Positions 38,932-49,303 of a DNA stretch of 64,000 bases are shown here, piece after piece. The number at the start of each line of letters is the position of its first letter. The stretch's first letter is position 1. Below the pieces are notes generated by a model. The model made no database searches, was not told the origin of the DNA, and saw nothing but the letters and a program-made list of their open reading frames with translations. The translations under genes were made by a program, and so were the position numbers. The DNA is from an uncultured Dokdonella sp. Lineage in GTDB: Bacteria > Pseudomonadota > Gammaproteobacteria > Xanthomonadales > Rhodanobacteraceae. The stretch is from positions 220,285 to 284,284 of the forward strand of contig CAKSZY010000001.1 in the NCBI GenBank assembly GCA_934526015.1. Direction: 5' to 3'.

Positions 38932-40389
38932 ATGCCGACGCCCGTCCTGCTGCACAACCTGATCGATGGCCGTGCCTGTCCGGCCATCGGCGGCGCCACC
39001 CTCGACGTCCACGAACCGGCCACCGGCGAGGTGTTCGCGCAGTGCCCGGCTTCGGCGGCCGCCGACGTCGATGCCGCCGTGGCCGCCGCGCGCCGTGCGG
39101 CTGCGGGCTGGGCGGCCACGCCGATCAGCGAGCGAGCCCGCTGCCTGCAGCGCCTCGCCGACCTCGTCGAAGCCGACCTCGACGCCTTTGCGGACCTCGA
39201 ATCGCGGGACAGCGGCAAGCCGGTCGCACTGGCCCGCCGCGTCGACATCCCGCGCGCGGTCAGCAACCTGCGTTTCTTCGCCGCGGCGATCAGCCAGTGG
39301 TCGACCGAAGCGCATGCCGGAGATGCCGGGTTCAACTTCACCCTGCGCCAGCCGCTCGGCACGGTCGCCTGCATCTCGCCGTGGAACCTGCCGCTGTACC
39401 TGTTCACCTGGAAGGTCGCCCCGGCGCTTGCAGCCGGCAACAGCGTGGTCGCCAAGCCCTCGGAAGTGACCCCGTGCACGGCCGCCCGCCTCGGCGAACT
39501 CTGCGCCGAGGCCGGTTTTCCGCCTGGCGTGCTGAACATCGTGCACGGCAGCGGCGCCGAGGTCGGTGCGGCCCTGGTCGCCCACGACGGCATCCGGGCG
39601 GTCTCGTTCACCGGCAGCACGCGGACCGGCGCGGCCATCGCCGCCGCTGCGGCACCGAAGTTCCGCAAGCTCTCGCTCGAGATGGGTGGCAAGAACCCGG
39701 CGATCGTGTTCGACGACTTCGACTTCAGCGACGCCAACCTCGACGAGATCGTCCGTTCGGGCTTCGCCAACCAGGGCGAGATCTGCCTGTGCGGTTCGCG
39801 CCTGCTCGTGCAGCGCTCGATCCTCGCGAGGTTCCGCGAGCGCTACCTCGAGCGCGTGCGCGCGCTGCGCGTCGGCGATCCGCGCGATGCCGGCAGCGAT
39901 CTCGGCGCACTGGTGTCGAAGGCGCATTTCGACAAGGTCGTCGGCGCGATCGAACGCGCCAAGACCGAAGGCGGAACGATCGCCTGCGGTGGCGCCGCCG
40001 TCCGGCTTCCGGGACGCTGTGCCGGCGGCTGGTTCGTCGAACCGACCGTCATCGAAGGCCTGCCGCCGCACTGTGCGAGCAACCAGGAAGAGATCTTCGG
40101 GCCGGTGGTCAGCCTGATCCCGTTCGACGACGAGGCCGAAGCGCTGGCGATCGCCAACGGCACCGCCTACGGTCTCGCCGCTTCGCTGTGGACGCGCGAC
40201 CTCGGCCGCGCCCAGCGCATGGCCGCGGGCCTCGAGTTCGGCATCGTCTGGATCAACTGCTGGATGCAGCGCGACCTGCGTACGCCCTTCGGCGGCAGCA
40301 AGCACTCCGGCCTCGGCCGCGAAGGTGGCGTCGACGCGCTGCGCTTCTTCACCGAGACCAAGAACGTATGCATCGCCTCGCCGGCCTGA
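38932..40389 (+). CDS. aldehyde dehydrogenase, 2-aminomuconate-semialdehyde type
   Basis: NAD-dependent dehydrogenase, 485 aa. The catalytic cysteine lies in [13 protein letters not shown] and the glutamate in [23 protein letters not shown] binds the cofactor. [20 protein letters not shown] is typical of the ALDH8 / hydroxymuconic- and aminomuconic-semialdehyde group. With the dioxygenase, ACMS decarboxylase and RidA-type deaminase nearby, oxidation of 2-aminomuconate semialdehyde to 2-aminomuconate is the likely reaction. It starts the plus-strand catabolic region and overlaps the next gene by 22 bases. Confidence 0.88.
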   Translation: MPTPVLLHNLIDGRACPAIGGATLDVHEPATGEVFAQCPASAAADVDAAVAAARRAAAGWAATPISERARCLQRLADLVEADLDAFADLESRDSGKPVALARRVDIPRAVSNLRFFAAAISQWSTEAHAGDAGFNFTLRQPLGTVACISPWNLPLYLFTWKVAPALAAGNSVVAKPSEVTPCTAARLGELCAEAGFPPGVLNIVHGSGAEVGAALVAHDGIRAVSFTGSTRTGAAIAAAAAPKFRKLSLEMGGKNPAIVFDDFDFSDANLDEIVRSGFANQGEICLCGSRLLVQRSILARFRERYLERVRALRVGDPRDAGSDLGALVSKAHFDKVVGAIERAKTEGGTIACGGAAVRLPGRCAGGWFVEPTVIEGLPPHCASNQEEIFGPVVSLIPFDDEAEALAIANGTAYGLAASLWTRDLGRAQRMAAGLEFGIVWINCWMQRDLRTPFGGSKHSGLGREGGVDALRFFTETKNVCIASPA

Positions 40390-41633
40390 TCCTTGCGCTG
40401 GTCGCCGGCGCAGCCGACGCGGCGCCACCGATGCGCTGCGCCAGTGCGGGCCCGCCGACCTACGCCTCGCTGCACGAATGCACCAGGGCGATGGCGCAAC
40501 CGCTGCAGCGTCGCGAAGCCCTGCTCGCCATCGATGCCGCCGACATCGAAGCCTCGCGCGCGGCCCACGGGCAGATGCTCGCCTTCATCGAGGCCGAACT
40601 CGGGCGCTACGACGAAGCCCTGGCGGCCTATCCTTTCTCGCCGAAGGCCAATCCTCCGCAACCGCCTCCGGCTCCGGCCACGCATGTCGCGGTCGCCGCG
40701 GCACCGGCCATCGCCGCGCTCGCCAGCGAACGCCGCATCGTGCTCGTCAACGAAGCCCACCACGATGCCGCCACGCGCCAGCTCACCCTCGAGTTGCTGC
40801 CGCTGCTGCGCAATGTCGGCTTCACCCATTTCGCCGCCGAAACCCTCGACGCTGCCGACCGCGGACTTGCCCGGCGCCGCTACCCGACCGCGGCCAGCGG
40901 CGGCTACACCGACGAACCGCTGTACGCCGAGATCGTGCGCGAAGCCCTGCGCCTCGGCTATGTGCTGGTCGCCTACGAGGCGGCCGGATCGGGCAACGAC
41001 CCGCAGGCACGAGAAGATGGCCAGGCCGGCAACCTCAAGGCGCGCGTGTTCGATGTCGATCCCGCTGCGCGCCTGTTCGTCCACGCCGGGTACGCCCATG
41101 TCGACAAGTCCGCTTCACCGCGCCTGTTCGGCGTCGACACCATGGCCGTGCGCCTGAAGGCGCTCACCGGCTTCGATCCGCTGTCGATCGACCAGACCCT
41201 GCTGCGCTCCTGGGGCGCGGCCCGCGAATCGCCGACCACGACGACCCTGATCGACACTTTCGCGCCCATCGGGCCGAGCGTGCTCGTCGAGCGCGACAGC
41301 GGGATGCCCTGGAGCGCGGCGCCGCAATGGCACGACATCAGCGTGCTGCTGCCGCGCCCCACCTGCGACAGCGTCCGTCCGCATTGGCTCCGCCTCGGCG
41401 GCGCGCGCAAGGCGTGGACGATTCCGCGCCGGCTATGCGGCAGCACCCTGCCGTGCAGCGTCGAGGCGCGCCATCACGGGGAGCCCGACGAAGCCATCCC
41501 GGCAGACCGTCACGCCTTCGTCGAGGCCGGCAGGCGTGCCGCCTTGTACCTGCGCCCGGGACGCTACCGCGTGCAGGCCTTCGATCGCGACGGTGCGGCG
41601 TTGGTCCGTCCACGCACGATCCACATCCACTGA
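40368..41633 (+). CDS. exported ChaN/EreA-like (Tiki superfamily) protein, copy 1
   Basis: A 421-aa exported protein with a short signal peptide ([18 protein letters not shown]). The central domain has [45 protein letters not shown] and [13 protein letters not shown], a pattern of metal-binding histidines and acids seen in ChaN, erythromycin esterase and TraB/Tiki proteins. Function unknown. The next gene encodes a related protein with the same block order, so the pair arose by duplication. The start lies inside the aldehyde dehydrogenase gene (22-base overlap), implying coupled translation and perhaps a link to the same pathway. Confidence 0.6.
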   Translation: MHRLAGLILALVAGAADAAPPMRCASAGPPTYASLHECTRAMAQPLQRREALLAIDAADIEASRAAHGQMLAFIEAELGRYDEALAAYPFSPKANPPQPPPAPATHVAVAAAPAIAALASERRIVLVNEAHHDAATRQLTLELLPLLRNVGFTHFAAETLDAADRGLARRRYPTAASGGYTDEPLYAEIVREALRLGYVLVAYEAAGSGNDPQAREDGQAGNLKARVFDVDPAARLFVHAGYAHVDKSASPRLFGVDTMAVRLKALTGFDPLSIDQTLLRSWGAARESPTTTTLIDTFAPIGPSVLVERDSGMPWSAAPQWHDISVLLPRPTCDSVRPHWLRLGGARKAWTIPRRLCGSTLPCSVEARHHGEPDEAIPADRHAFVEAGRRAALYLRPGRYRVQAFDRDGAALVRPRTIHIH

Positions 41634-41734
41634 GCCGCACCGGCATGGCGTCCCCGCGGCCTCCCGCAATGTCGACCTCGCAGCCGCCCTGCCAGGGGCT
41701 ACCATCGGCGCGTCCCCACCGCCAGGGAATGACC

Positions 41735-43111
41735 ATGCGCGCATTCCACCGTCCTGCCGTGCCGGCCCTGTTCGGCAGCCTCGCCCTCGCCGCTTCCGCC
41801 GCATCGGCCCAGGGCGACATCACCCTGCCGAACGGCTTCGCGATCACCCAGCAGCGCGCGGCGGTCGAGAAATCCGAGCGCGTCATGGCCGAGGCACTCA
41901 AGCAGCCCGGCCTGCTGGCCAGCTACCGCTACATGCGCGAAGCCCACACCACCGACACCAGCGTGCCGTTCCGGGTCATCTTCAACCAGTACCTCAGCTG
42001 GTTCCAGACCTGGGTCGGCGACTACGTCGGGGCGCGCGCCATGTTCTCGATCGAACAACCGCCGGCGCGCGACGACGCACCGTCGCCGCTCGCCGACGGC
42101 CACACCGCGGCACCGGCCAGCCAGGTCATCGCCGAACTGGCGAAGGGTCGCCAGGCGGTGTTCTTCAACGAGAACCACAGCCATGCGCTCACCCGCACGC
42201 TGACCGTGCAGATGCTGGCCACGCTGCGCGCCGAAGGCTTCGACACCTTTGCCGCGGAGACGCTCTACGAAGACGACGTCGAAGGGGCCTTGAAGACCCG
42301 CGGCTATCCGAATGCGGACACCGGCTTCTATACCGAGGAGCCGATTCACGGCGAAATGGTGCGCGCGGCGATCCGCCTCGGCTACCGCATCGTCGCCTAC
42401 GAGGCGTTGTCCGACGCCACCGGCGATGCCCGCGAAGCCGAGCAGGCGCGCAACCTCAAGCGTGCCGTGTTCAAGGACCATCCCGAGGCCCGACTCGTGC
42501 TCAATGCCGGCTACGCGCATATCCAGGAATCGGGGCGCTATTTCAGCGGTGTCGCCATGGCCCAGCATTTCCGCCGGCTCACCGGCATCGATCCGCTGAC
42601 CATCGAGCAGACCATGATGGTCCCGCACGACGATCCGGCCGGCGACCATCCGTACTATCCGGCGATCATTGCCGCGCATGCCCCGAATGAGCCGATCGTG
42701 CTGCGTGACGCCGACGGCACGCCGTGGTCGCTGAAGAAGGGCGCCTACGACCTCAGCGTGGTGTTCCCGCCGGAAACCCTGCGTCGCGGGCGACCGACCT
42801 GGGCGTCGATCGGCGGCATGCGCCAGCCGTACCAGGTCACCGGGGCATTCTGCGGCGACGCATATCCCTGCCTGGTCGAGGCCCGCTACGAGGACGAAGG
42901 CGATGACGCCATTCCGGCCGACCGCGTGCTGATCGAATGGATGGGGCGGCACGCGATTCCCGCCGATGTCGTGCGCGAAAGCAGCGACAACATTCCCCTC
43001 GCCGAGCTTTACCTGAAGCCGGGGCGCTATCGCGTGGTGGCGCGCGACCTCAATGACCAGAAGCGTTCACGGCGCACGATCACCGTGCGCGAACCGCGGA
43101 GCACGCCATGA
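41735..43111 (+). CDS. exported ChaN/EreA-like (Tiki superfamily) protein, copy 2
   Basis: A 458-aa exported paralogue of the preceding gene. The signal peptide is MRAFHRPAVPALFGSLALAA and following ASAASAQ. Matching blocks are AVFFNENHSHALTRTLTVQ, LRAEGFDTFAAETLY, LGYRIVAYEAL and LVLNAGYAHIQES. The C-terminal domain ends with LYLKPGRYRVVARD, as in copy 1 ([14 protein letters not shown]). The second of two close ATGs is preferred because AGGGA then has proper spacing. Its stop overlaps the RidA start (ATGA). A hydrolase or heme/metal-related role is possible, but unproven. Confidence 0.6.
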   Translation: MRAFHRPAVPALFGSLALAASAASAQGDITLPNGFAITQQRAAVEKSERVMAEALKQPGLLASYRYMREAHTTDTSVPFRVIFNQYLSWFQTWVGDYVGARAMFSIEQPPARDDAPSPLADGHTAAPASQVIAELAKGRQAVFFNENHSHALTRTLTVQMLATLRAEGFDTFAAETLYEDDVEGALKTRGYPNADTGFYTEEPIHGEMVRAAIRLGYRIVAYEALSDATGDAREAEQARNLKRAVFKDHPEARLVLNAGYAHIQESGRYFSGVAMAQHFRRLTGIDPLTIEQTMMVPHDDPAGDHPYYPAIIAAHAPNEPIVLRDADGTPWSLKKGAYDLSVVFPPETLRRGRPTWASIGGMRQPYQVTGAFCGDAYPCLVEARYEDEGDDAIPADRVLIEWMGRHAIPADVVRESSDNIPLAELYLKPGRYRVVARDLNDQKRSRRTITVREPRSTP

Positions 43112-43533
43112 CCAGCCACGTTTCCACCGACCGCGCCCCGGCCCCGGTCGGCGCCTATCCACACGCGCGGCGGGTCGGCAACCTGCTGTTCCTGTCCGGC
43201 GTGGGGCCGCGCGAGCCCGGCAGCAACCGCATCCCCGGCAATGTCCACGATGGCGACGGCAAGCTCGTCGGCTACGACATCGAGGCGCAATGCCGCCAGG
43301 TGTTCAGCAATGTCCGCGCGGTGCTCGAAGCCAGCGGCGCGCGCTGGCAGGACCTCGTCGACGTGACCGTGTTCCTGACCGACATGCAGCGCGATTTCGC
43401 CGCCTACAACCGCCTCTACGCCGAATATTTCGCGGACGCGCAACCCTGCCGCACCACGCTCGGCATCAGCGCCTTGCCGACCCCGATCGCGATCGAGCTG
43501 AAATGCATCGCCGTGCTGCCCGAAGGCCGCTGA
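43108..43533 (+). CDS. RidA-family deaminase, probable 2-aminomuconate deaminase
   Basis: A 141-aa member of the YjgF/YER057c/UK114 (RidA) family: [20 protein letters not shown] at the start, the catalytic arginine in [16 protein letters not shown] and the terminal [12 protein letters not shown]. General RidA proteins hydrolyse reactive enamines; longer variants in 3-hydroxyanthranilate clusters deaminate 2-aminomuconate to 4-oxalocrotonate. The cluster (dehydrogenase before, dioxygenase after) favours the specific role. ATGA overlap with the preceding gene. Confidence 0.82.
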   Translation: MTSHVSTDRAPAPVGAYPHARRVGNLLFLSGVGPREPGSNRIPGNVHDGDGKLVGYDIEAQCRQVFSNVRAVLEASGARWQDLVDVTVFLTDMQRDFAAYNRLYAEYFADAQPCRTTLGISALPTPIAIELKCIAVLPEGR

Positions 43534-43651
43534 GGACCGCTTGCCGACACCCGGCTTCGCGCCGGACGCCACGTCGCCGCCCGATCGGCGCGCATCGAAG
43601 CGGCGCCGATCGGCTAGCATCGCGCCATCCATTCGCCGCCGGACCCGCCCC

Positions 43652-44182
43652 ATGCTGACGCCTGCCTTCAACCTCCAGCAGTGGATCGACGAGCACCGCC
43701 ACCTGCTCAAGCCGCCGGTCGGCAACAAGTGCATCGTCGACGGTGATTTCATCGTCATGGTGGTCGGCGGACCGAACGCGCGCACCGACTACCACTGGGA
43801 CGAGGGTCCCGAGTTCTTCCACCAGCTGGAAGGCGAGATGGTGCTGAAGATCCAGGAGGACGGGCAGGTACGCGACATCCCGATCCGCGCCGGCGAGATG
43901 TTCTACCTGCCGCCGCGCGTGCCACATTCGCCACAGCGTGGTCCCGATTCGATCGGCCTCGTCATCGAGCGCAGGCGCCTGGCCGGCGAACTCGATGGCC
44001 TGCTCTGGTACTGCGAACGCTGCAACACGAAGCTGTACGAGGAGTACTTCCCGCTGGTCGACATCGAGAAGGACTTTCCGGCCGTGTTCGAGCGCTTCTA
44101 TCGCTCGCGCGAGGCCCGCACCTGCAAGGGCTGCGGTCACCTCAATGCCGCGCCGGCACGCTATGCCGCGGATCCGGACTGA
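43652..44182 (+). CDS. nbaC: 3-hydroxyanthranilate 3,4-dioxygenase
   Basis: Cupin Fe(II) enzyme that opens 3-hydroxyanthranilate to 2-amino-3-carboxymuconate semialdehyde (ACMS). The 176-aa protein has the iron ligands H48, E54 and H92 ([13 protein letters not shown] and PPRVPHSPQ) and a C-terminal rubredoxin-like iron site C121/C124 and C158/C161, the pattern of the bacterial enzyme. Start [16 protein letters not shown] about 35 bases upstream might be a -10 element. Feeds the ACMS decarboxylase gene at 46490. Confidence 0.96.
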   Translation: MLTPAFNLQQWIDEHRHLLKPPVGNKCIVDGDFIVMVVGGPNARTDYHWDEGPEFFHQLEGEMVLKIQEDGQVRDIPIRAGEMFYLPPRVPHSPQRGPDSIGLVIERRRLAGELDGLLWYCERCNTKLYEEYFPLVDIEKDFPAVFERFYRSREARTCKGCGHLNAAPARYAADPD

Positions 44183-44238
44183 ACCACCGCCGCGATGCCG
44201 CACCCGCCGCAGCGGGTCCTCCTGAAGGCGCCGCTTCG

Positions 44239-46341
44239 ATGTTGAACGGCCTGTTCGAGCTCAAGCCCCGCGACGTGCCGTGGCGGGTGGGTCTGCGCAA
44301 CACCCTCGCGGTGGTCGCACCGCTCGCCATCGGCATCGCCAGCGACCATCCCGGTGCCGGCGTGGCGATCGCCACCGGCGCCCTCAACACGATGTTCTCC
44401 GACCAGCCGGGACCCTACCGGCAGCGCGCGCAGCGCATGGCACTGACCGCGCTCGGTGCCGGCCTGTCGGCGTTTGCCGGGGCCGTGCTTGGCGCCCACG
44501 ACCTGGCGATCCTGGTCGCCGCCCTGGTCTGGGGCATGGGCGGCGGACTGCTCGTCGCACTCGGCGCGGAGATCGGCCGGGTCGGCCAGACATCGATGGT
44601 CCTGCTCGTGGTGATGTCGGCGCGTCCGGCGCCATGGCCGGAGGCCCTCGCGGTCGCCGCGCTGGTCCTCGCCGGTGGTCTCCTGCAGACCCTGGTGGCG
44701 CTGGCCGCCTGGCCCTTGCAACGCTACCGGCCCGAGCGCCATGCCCTGGCCGAGGTGTTCGGCCAGCTCGCCACGATGGCGCGAGCACGCCACGACCCGA
44801 CCGCCGCGCCGCCGACCACCGAGGCGCTGCAGTTCGCCCAGCACCTCCTGCATGGCGTGCACCGTTCGCGCAGTCTTGCCGTGCAGTCGTTTCGCGTGCT
44901 GGCCGAAGTCGGCGAGCGCACGCGGGTCGGCCTGCTTGCCCTGGCCGACCTGCGCGGCAACTTCAGCGACCCGCGCTCGGGGCTGGCGGTCGGCGACATG
45001 CTGCTCGGTGCCGGACGCGTGCTCGACGGCATCGCCAGGGCGCTGCTCGATGGTGCCCCGCCCGCCGCCGCGAGCGCCCTGGCGGAGGAACTCGACCCGC
45101 TGGTCGCGGCAATCGGGCAACTGCGCGAGACCCATCCCGAACGATCCGAACGCCGTCTGTTGCGCATCGCCCAGACGCGTGCGGCCGGACTGGCCGGCCA
45201 GTTGCGCTCGGCGGTGCGCAACGCCGCGTCCGCCGGCAGTCGTGGCGAGGCCGGTACCCAGGCGGTCGAGGCACGTCTGCCGGCAGCGCTGCGTCCGCAG
45301 GGCGCCCTCGCCATCCTGCGCGCCAACCTCGTGCCGTCCTCGGCCGCCTTCCGCCATGCGGTGCGCTGCGCCGTCTGCCTCGCCCTCGCCGTCGCCGTGG
45401 AGCGCGGCCTCGACCTGCCGCACGGTTTCTGGATCCCGATGACCACGGCGATCGTGCTGAAGCCGGATTTTGCCGGCACCTTCCGTTTCGGCGTGCTGCG
45501 CGTGGCCGGCACCCTGGTCGGCCTGCTGCTGGCCTCGGCGCTCGTCCACTTCGCCTTCGAGGATGCCGGCGCGCGCATCGGCGTGTTCGCTGCGCTCTGT
45601 CTCGCCTTCCGCCTGCTGGCGACGGTGAACTATGCGCTCGGCACGGCCGCGCTCACCGGCATGATCGTTCTCCTCATGTCGTTCAACGGCGAGCCGCCCG
45701 GCGACGCCATGGGGCCGCGCGCACTGCACACGATGGCCGGCAGTGCCCTCGCCCTCATCGCCTATGCGCTGTGGCCGACCCGCGAGAAGCTGCGCCTGCG
45801 GCCGACCCTGGCCGCGATGATCGACGCCTATCGCGCCTATCTCGTGGCGGTGCTCGGCGGTGCCAGCGAGCACTGCACCGACACCCGCGCGGTGGCGCGC
45901 GCTGCGCGCACGAATGCGCAGGCCTCGCTCGACCGCCTGGCGGCGGAACCGCGCCCCGATCGCGCCCTGATCGATCTTGCCGAGGGCGTGTTCGCCAATG
46001 GCAACCGGCTCGCCCGCGCGGCAATGGCACTCGAGGCCGCGCGCATCGATTGCGGCCGCTTTGCCGAGCCGGAAGCCGTCGAGGCCTTCGCCACGCGCGC
46101 GGATGCCGCCCTGCGCGCGATCGCCACCAGCCTGAGGGAACGCACCCCGCTCGCCTTCGCCGCCCTGCGTCCGATCGAGCGCGAACTCGCCGCCCGCCTC
46201 GATGCCGCCACCCCGCCCGGCAGCGCGGAGCGCGCGTTCGCCGTTGCCGTCATGCACGCCTGCGACCGCGCCACCGACGCGATCGACACCCTCGCCCATC
46301 GGGTTGCCCACGGCGCTCGCGCCGAACCGGTGCGCACCTGA
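44239..46341 (+). CDS. FUSC-family inner-membrane protein
   Basis: A 700-aa protein with two clusters of membrane helices (about residues 20-160 and 365-515), each followed by a cytosolic helical domain, the repeat layout of FUSC proteins (YccS, AaeB, fusaric-acid resistance). Typical blocks are HGFWIPMTTAIVLKPDFAGTF and GTLVGLLLASALV. AaeB-type members export aromatic acids. Lying inside the kynurenine region, it could export a pathway acid such as anthranilate or a hydroxyanthranilate; this is inference. No periplasmic adaptor gene is adjacent. Confidence 0.85.
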   Translation: MLNGLFELKPRDVPWRVGLRNTLAVVAPLAIGIASDHPGAGVAIATGALNTMFSDQPGPYRQRAQRMALTALGAGLSAFAGAVLGAHDLAILVAALVWGMGGGLLVALGAEIGRVGQTSMVLLVVMSARPAPWPEALAVAALVLAGGLLQTLVALAAWPLQRYRPERHALAEVFGQLATMARARHDPTAAPPTTEALQFAQHLLHGVHRSRSLAVQSFRVLAEVGERTRVGLLALADLRGNFSDPRSGLAVGDMLLGAGRVLDGIARALLDGAPPAAASALAEELDPLVAAIGQLRETHPERSERRLLRIAQTRAAGLAGQLRSAVRNAASAGSRGEAGTQAVEARLPAALRPQGALAILRANLVPSSAAFRHAVRCAVCLALAVAVERGLDLPHGFWIPMTTAIVLKPDFAGTFRFGVLRVAGTLVGLLLASALVHFAFEDAGARIGVFAALCLAFRLLATVNYALGTAALTGMIVLLMSFNGEPPGDAMGPRALHTMAGSALALIAYALWPTREKLRLRPTLAAMIDAYRAYLVAVLGGASEHCTDTRAVARAARTNAQASLDRLAAEPRPDRALIDLAEGVFANGNRLARAAMALEAARIDCGRFAEPEAVEAFATRADAALRAIATSLRERTPLAFAALRPIERELAARLDAATPPGSAERAFAVAVMHACDRATDAIDTLAHRVAHGARAEPVRT

Positions 46342-46489
46342 ACCCGCGCCGCGGGCCGCCGGTCGATCGCAGCGAATGCACGGTGGAAGCTGCCATCCGG
46401 TCTGCGCCGCGCGCTGGCATTCGCCAGCGCGGGCAAGGTGCGAACCGCGTCCGCACCGGAGGCCGCAGCCTGCGCGTTACAATCCGGCC

Positions 46490-47509
46490 ATGCTGAAGAT
46501 CGATACCCACGCCCACATCCTCCCCGAGCAATGGCCGGATCTCGCCACGAAGTACGGCGACGACCGCTTCCCGGTGATGGTCAACGCCGAGGGCCGCCGG
46601 CGCATCTACAAGGACGGCAAGTTCTTCCGCGAGGTCTGGGCGAATGCCTTCGATGCCGAGCTGCGCATCGCCGACTACGCGAAGTTCGGCGTCGACGTGC
46701 AGGTGGTCTCGACGGTGCCCGTGCTGTTCTCGTACTGGGCCAAGCCGAGCCAGGCGCTCGAACTGCACCGCTTCCTCAACGACCACACCGCCGAGCTCTG
46801 CCGCCGCCATCCGCGCCACTACGCCGGCATCGGCACGGTGCCGTTGCAGTCGCCGACGCTGGCGATCCGCGAACTCGAACGCTGCGTCGACCAGCTCGGC
46901 CTGCAGGGCGTGCAGATCGGTTCGCACATCGAGGGCTGGAATCTCGACGCGCCGGAGCTGTTCCCGTTCTTCGAGGCTGCCGCCGACCTCGGCGCCGCGG
47001 TCCTCGTGCATCCCTGGGACATGATGGGCCGCGAGTCGATGCCGAAGTACTGGCTGCCCTGGCTGGTCGGCATGCCGGCCGAGCAGTCGCGCGCAGCCTG
47101 CTGCCTGATCTTCGGCGGCGTGCTCGAGCGCCTGCCGAAGCTGCGCGTCTGCCTCGCCCACGGCGGCGGCTCGTTTCCCTACTCGATCGGGCGCATCGAG
47201 CACGGCTTCCGCATGCGCCCGGACCTCGTCGCCACCGACAACGCGCGCAATCCGCGCGAGTACTTCGGCCGCATCTATTTCGACTCCTGCGTGCATGACG
47301 ATGCCGCCCTGCGCTACCTCATCGAGGTGGCCGGCGCCGACACCGTCATGCTCGGCACCGACTACCCGTTTCCGCTCGGCGAGCAGGAGCCCGGCAGCGG
47401 CATCCGTGCGCTCGGTCTCGATGCCGCGGACGAGGCGCGACTGTTTCACGGCACCGCGCTGGAATGGCTCAACCTGCCCCTTGCCCGATTCGCATCCGCC
47501 CCGGAGTGA
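46490..47509 (+). CDS. 2-amino-3-carboxymuconate-6-semialdehyde decarboxylase (ACMSD)
   Basis: Zinc amidohydrolase-fold decarboxylase that turns ACMS into 2-aminomuconate semialdehyde, steering carbon away from quinolinate. The 339-aa protein has the metal ligands H7 and H9 (IDTHAHILPEQWPDL), H174 (VLVHPWDMMG) and D291 (MLGTDYPFPLGE), plus H224 (LAHGGGSFPYSIGR) and substrate-binding R47 (FFREVW), matching the ACMSD pattern closely. TACAAT lies about 10 bases upstream of the ATG. With the dioxygenase, dehydrogenase and deaminase it completes a route to 4-oxalocrotonate. Confidence 0.93.
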   Translation: MLKIDTHAHILPEQWPDLATKYGDDRFPVMVNAEGRRRIYKDGKFFREVWANAFDAELRIADYAKFGVDVQVVSTVPVLFSYWAKPSQALELHRFLNDHTAELCRRHPRHYAGIGTVPLQSPTLAIRELERCVDQLGLQGVQIGSHIEGWNLDAPELFPFFEAAADLGAAVLVHPWDMMGRESMPKYWLPWLVGMPAEQSRAACCLIFGGVLERLPKLRVCLAHGGGSFPYSIGRIEHGFRMRPDLVATDNARNPREYFGRIYFDSCVHDDAALRYLIEVAGADTVMLGTDYPFPLGEQEPGSGIRALGLDAADEARLFHGTALEWLNLPLARFASAPE

Positions 47510-47513
47510 CCCG

Positions 47514-48017
47514 ATGAGATTCCTGCTCCTGCTGCTGCTCGCCTGCACCGGCGTCGTCCTCGCCCAGGCCGACAACGACTTCAGCCTCAACGACGGCAAG
47601 ATCCGCTTCCGCGTGCCGGCGGCGTGGACGGCGATCATGGAGAAGTCCGACGGCAATCCGCAGGCGATCGTGTTCCAGGTGCCCGATCCGGCCGCGAGCG
47701 GCACCGAGGACACCGCCACCATCACCGTGAAGACGCGCCAGCTGAACTCGCCGGCCGATTTCGCCGAGGCCATGCAGAACGAACTGCTGCTGTCGAAGGC
47801 GCAGAGCGGCTATGAATCCGTGACCGCTGACGGCAACGTGCACCGCTATTTCGTCCTTCGCGGCAAGACCCGCTACGAGGTGCGCGACCGCTTCGTGCTG
47901 ATCGGCACGATCGCCGCCCAGGTGCGATGCCAGCGTCCGCTGCTCGCCGCCACGTCGAAGGAATGGACGAGCACCTGGGACAGCGGTTGCAGCCGCGTTT
48001 CCGCCTCCGTCCAATGA
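47514..48017 (+). CDS. small exported protein, DcrB/PsbP-like, function unknown
   Basis: A 167-aa protein with a signal peptide (MRFLLLLLLACTGVVLAQA). The mature part, NDGKIRFRVPAAWTAIMEK and later DTATITVKTRQLNS, has the alternating beta pattern of DcrB/PsbP-like domains. Two cysteines near the C-terminus (CQRP and SGCS) may form a disulfide. It lies four bases after the ACMSD stop and overlaps kynU by ATGA, so it is cotranscribed with the kynurenine genes, for no evident reason. Confidence 0.65.
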   Translation: MRFLLLLLLACTGVVLAQADNDFSLNDGKIRFRVPAAWTAIMEKSDGNPQAIVFQVPDPAASGTEDTATITVKTRQLNSPADFAEAMQNELLLSKAQSGYESVTADGNVHRYFVLRGKTRYEVRDRFVLIGTIAAQVRCQRPLLAATSKEWTSTWDSGCSRVSASVQ

Positions 48018-49303
48018 GCACGACGGCATCGTTGGCCGCACTCGAAGCGCAGGCGCTGGCCGCCGACGCGGCCGATCCGCTGGCCGGTTTCCGCGAGCGC
48101 TTCCTCATCCCGCGCCACGGCGACGACGAGATTGCCTATTTCTGCGGCAACTCGCTCGGCCTGCAGCCGCGCGACACGCGTCAGGCACTCGCCGACGAAC
48201 TCGACGACTGGGCCACGCTCGCCGTGGAAGGCCACTTCCGCGGACGCCTGCCGTGGATGGACTACCACGAGTTCGTCCGCGACGACCTCGCCGCGGTGGT
48301 CGGCGCGCTGCCGTCCGAAGTGGTGGCGATGAACTCGCTGAGCGTCAACCTGCACCTGCTGATGGTCAGCTTCTACCGACCGACCGCGGAGCGCCCGGCG
48401 ATCCTGATCGAGAAAGGCGCGTTTCCCTCGGACCGCTACGCGGTCGAATCGCAGATCCGCTTCCACGGCTTCGACCCGGCGACGGCGCTGATCGAACTCG
48501 CAGGCGACCAGGCCGACGGCACGATCTCCGACGCGGCGATCGCGCGCGCCCTCGACGAGCACGGCGCGCGCATCGCCCTCGTCCTGCTGCCGGGCGTGCA
48601 GTACCTGAGCGGCCAGGCTTTCGATCTGCGCGCGATCAGCGAACGCGCGCACCGCCACGGCTGCGTGGTCGGCTTCGACCTCGCCCATGCCGCCGGCAAC
48701 CTCGACCTCGCCCTGCATGACAGCGGTTGCGATTTTGCCGTGTGGTGCAGCTACAAGTACCTCAATGCCGGTCCCGGCGCGGTGGGCGGCGCCTTCGTCC
48801 ACGAACGCCACGCGCAGAGCTCGCGGCCGCGCTTCGCCGGCTGGTGGGGCCACGACAAGTCGACCCGCTTCCGCATGGGCCCCGAATTCGTGCCGACACC
48901 GGGCGCCGACGGCTGGCAGTTGTCGAATCCGCCGATCCTCGCCCTGGCCCCGCTGCGCGTCTCGCTCGCCCTGTTCCGCGAGGCCGGCATGGCACGCCTG
49001 CGGGCGAAATCACGGCAGCTGACCGGCTACCTCGAAGGTCTGTTGCGCGAACACGCCGGCAACGTCATCGACATCGCCACACCGGCCGACGCCGAACGCC
49101 GCGGCTGCCAGCTTTCCCTGCGCGTGAAAGGTCCGCGCGAGGCCGGTCGCTCGCTGTTCGAACGCCTGCAGTCCGCCGGCATCGTCGTCGACTGGCGCGA
49201 ACCGGACGTCATCCGTGCCGCACCGACCCCGCTGTACAACCGTCATGTCGACTGCCTGCGCCTGGTCGAGGCGATCGTCGCCTGGAGCCGCGCCTGCCGA
49301 TGA
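48014..49303 (+). CDS. kynU: kynureninase
   Basis: PLP enzyme that splits kynurenine or 3-hydroxykynurenine into (hydroxy)anthranilate and alanine. The 429-aa protein has the PLP lysine K248 in CSYKYLNAGPG, the cofactor-binding FDLAHAAGNL, the substrate loop GWWGHD and N-terminal CGNSLGLQP. The start at 48014 overlaps the preceding stop; its own stop overlaps kmo (ATGA). It supplies 3-hydroxyanthranilate to the dioxygenase at 43652. Confidence 0.97.
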   Translation: MSTTASLAALEAQALAADAADPLAGFRERFLIPRHGDDEIAYFCGNSLGLQPRDTRQALADELDDWATLAVEGHFRGRLPWMDYHEFVRDDLAAVVGALPSEVVAMNSLSVNLHLLMVSFYRPTAERPAILIEKGAFPSDRYAVESQIRFHGFDPATALIELAGDQADGTISDAAIARALDEHGARIALVLLPGVQYLSGQAFDLRAISERAHRHGCVVGFDLAHAAGNLDLALHDSGCDFAVWCSYKYLNAGPGAVGGAFVHERHAQSSRPRFAGWWGHDKSTRFRMGPEFVPTPGADGWQLSNPPILALAPLRVSLALFREAGMARLRAKSRQLTGYLEGLLREHAGNVIDIATPADAERRGCQLSLRVKGPREAGRSLFERLQSAGIVVDWREPDVIRAAPTPLYNRHVDCLRLVEAIVAWSRACR

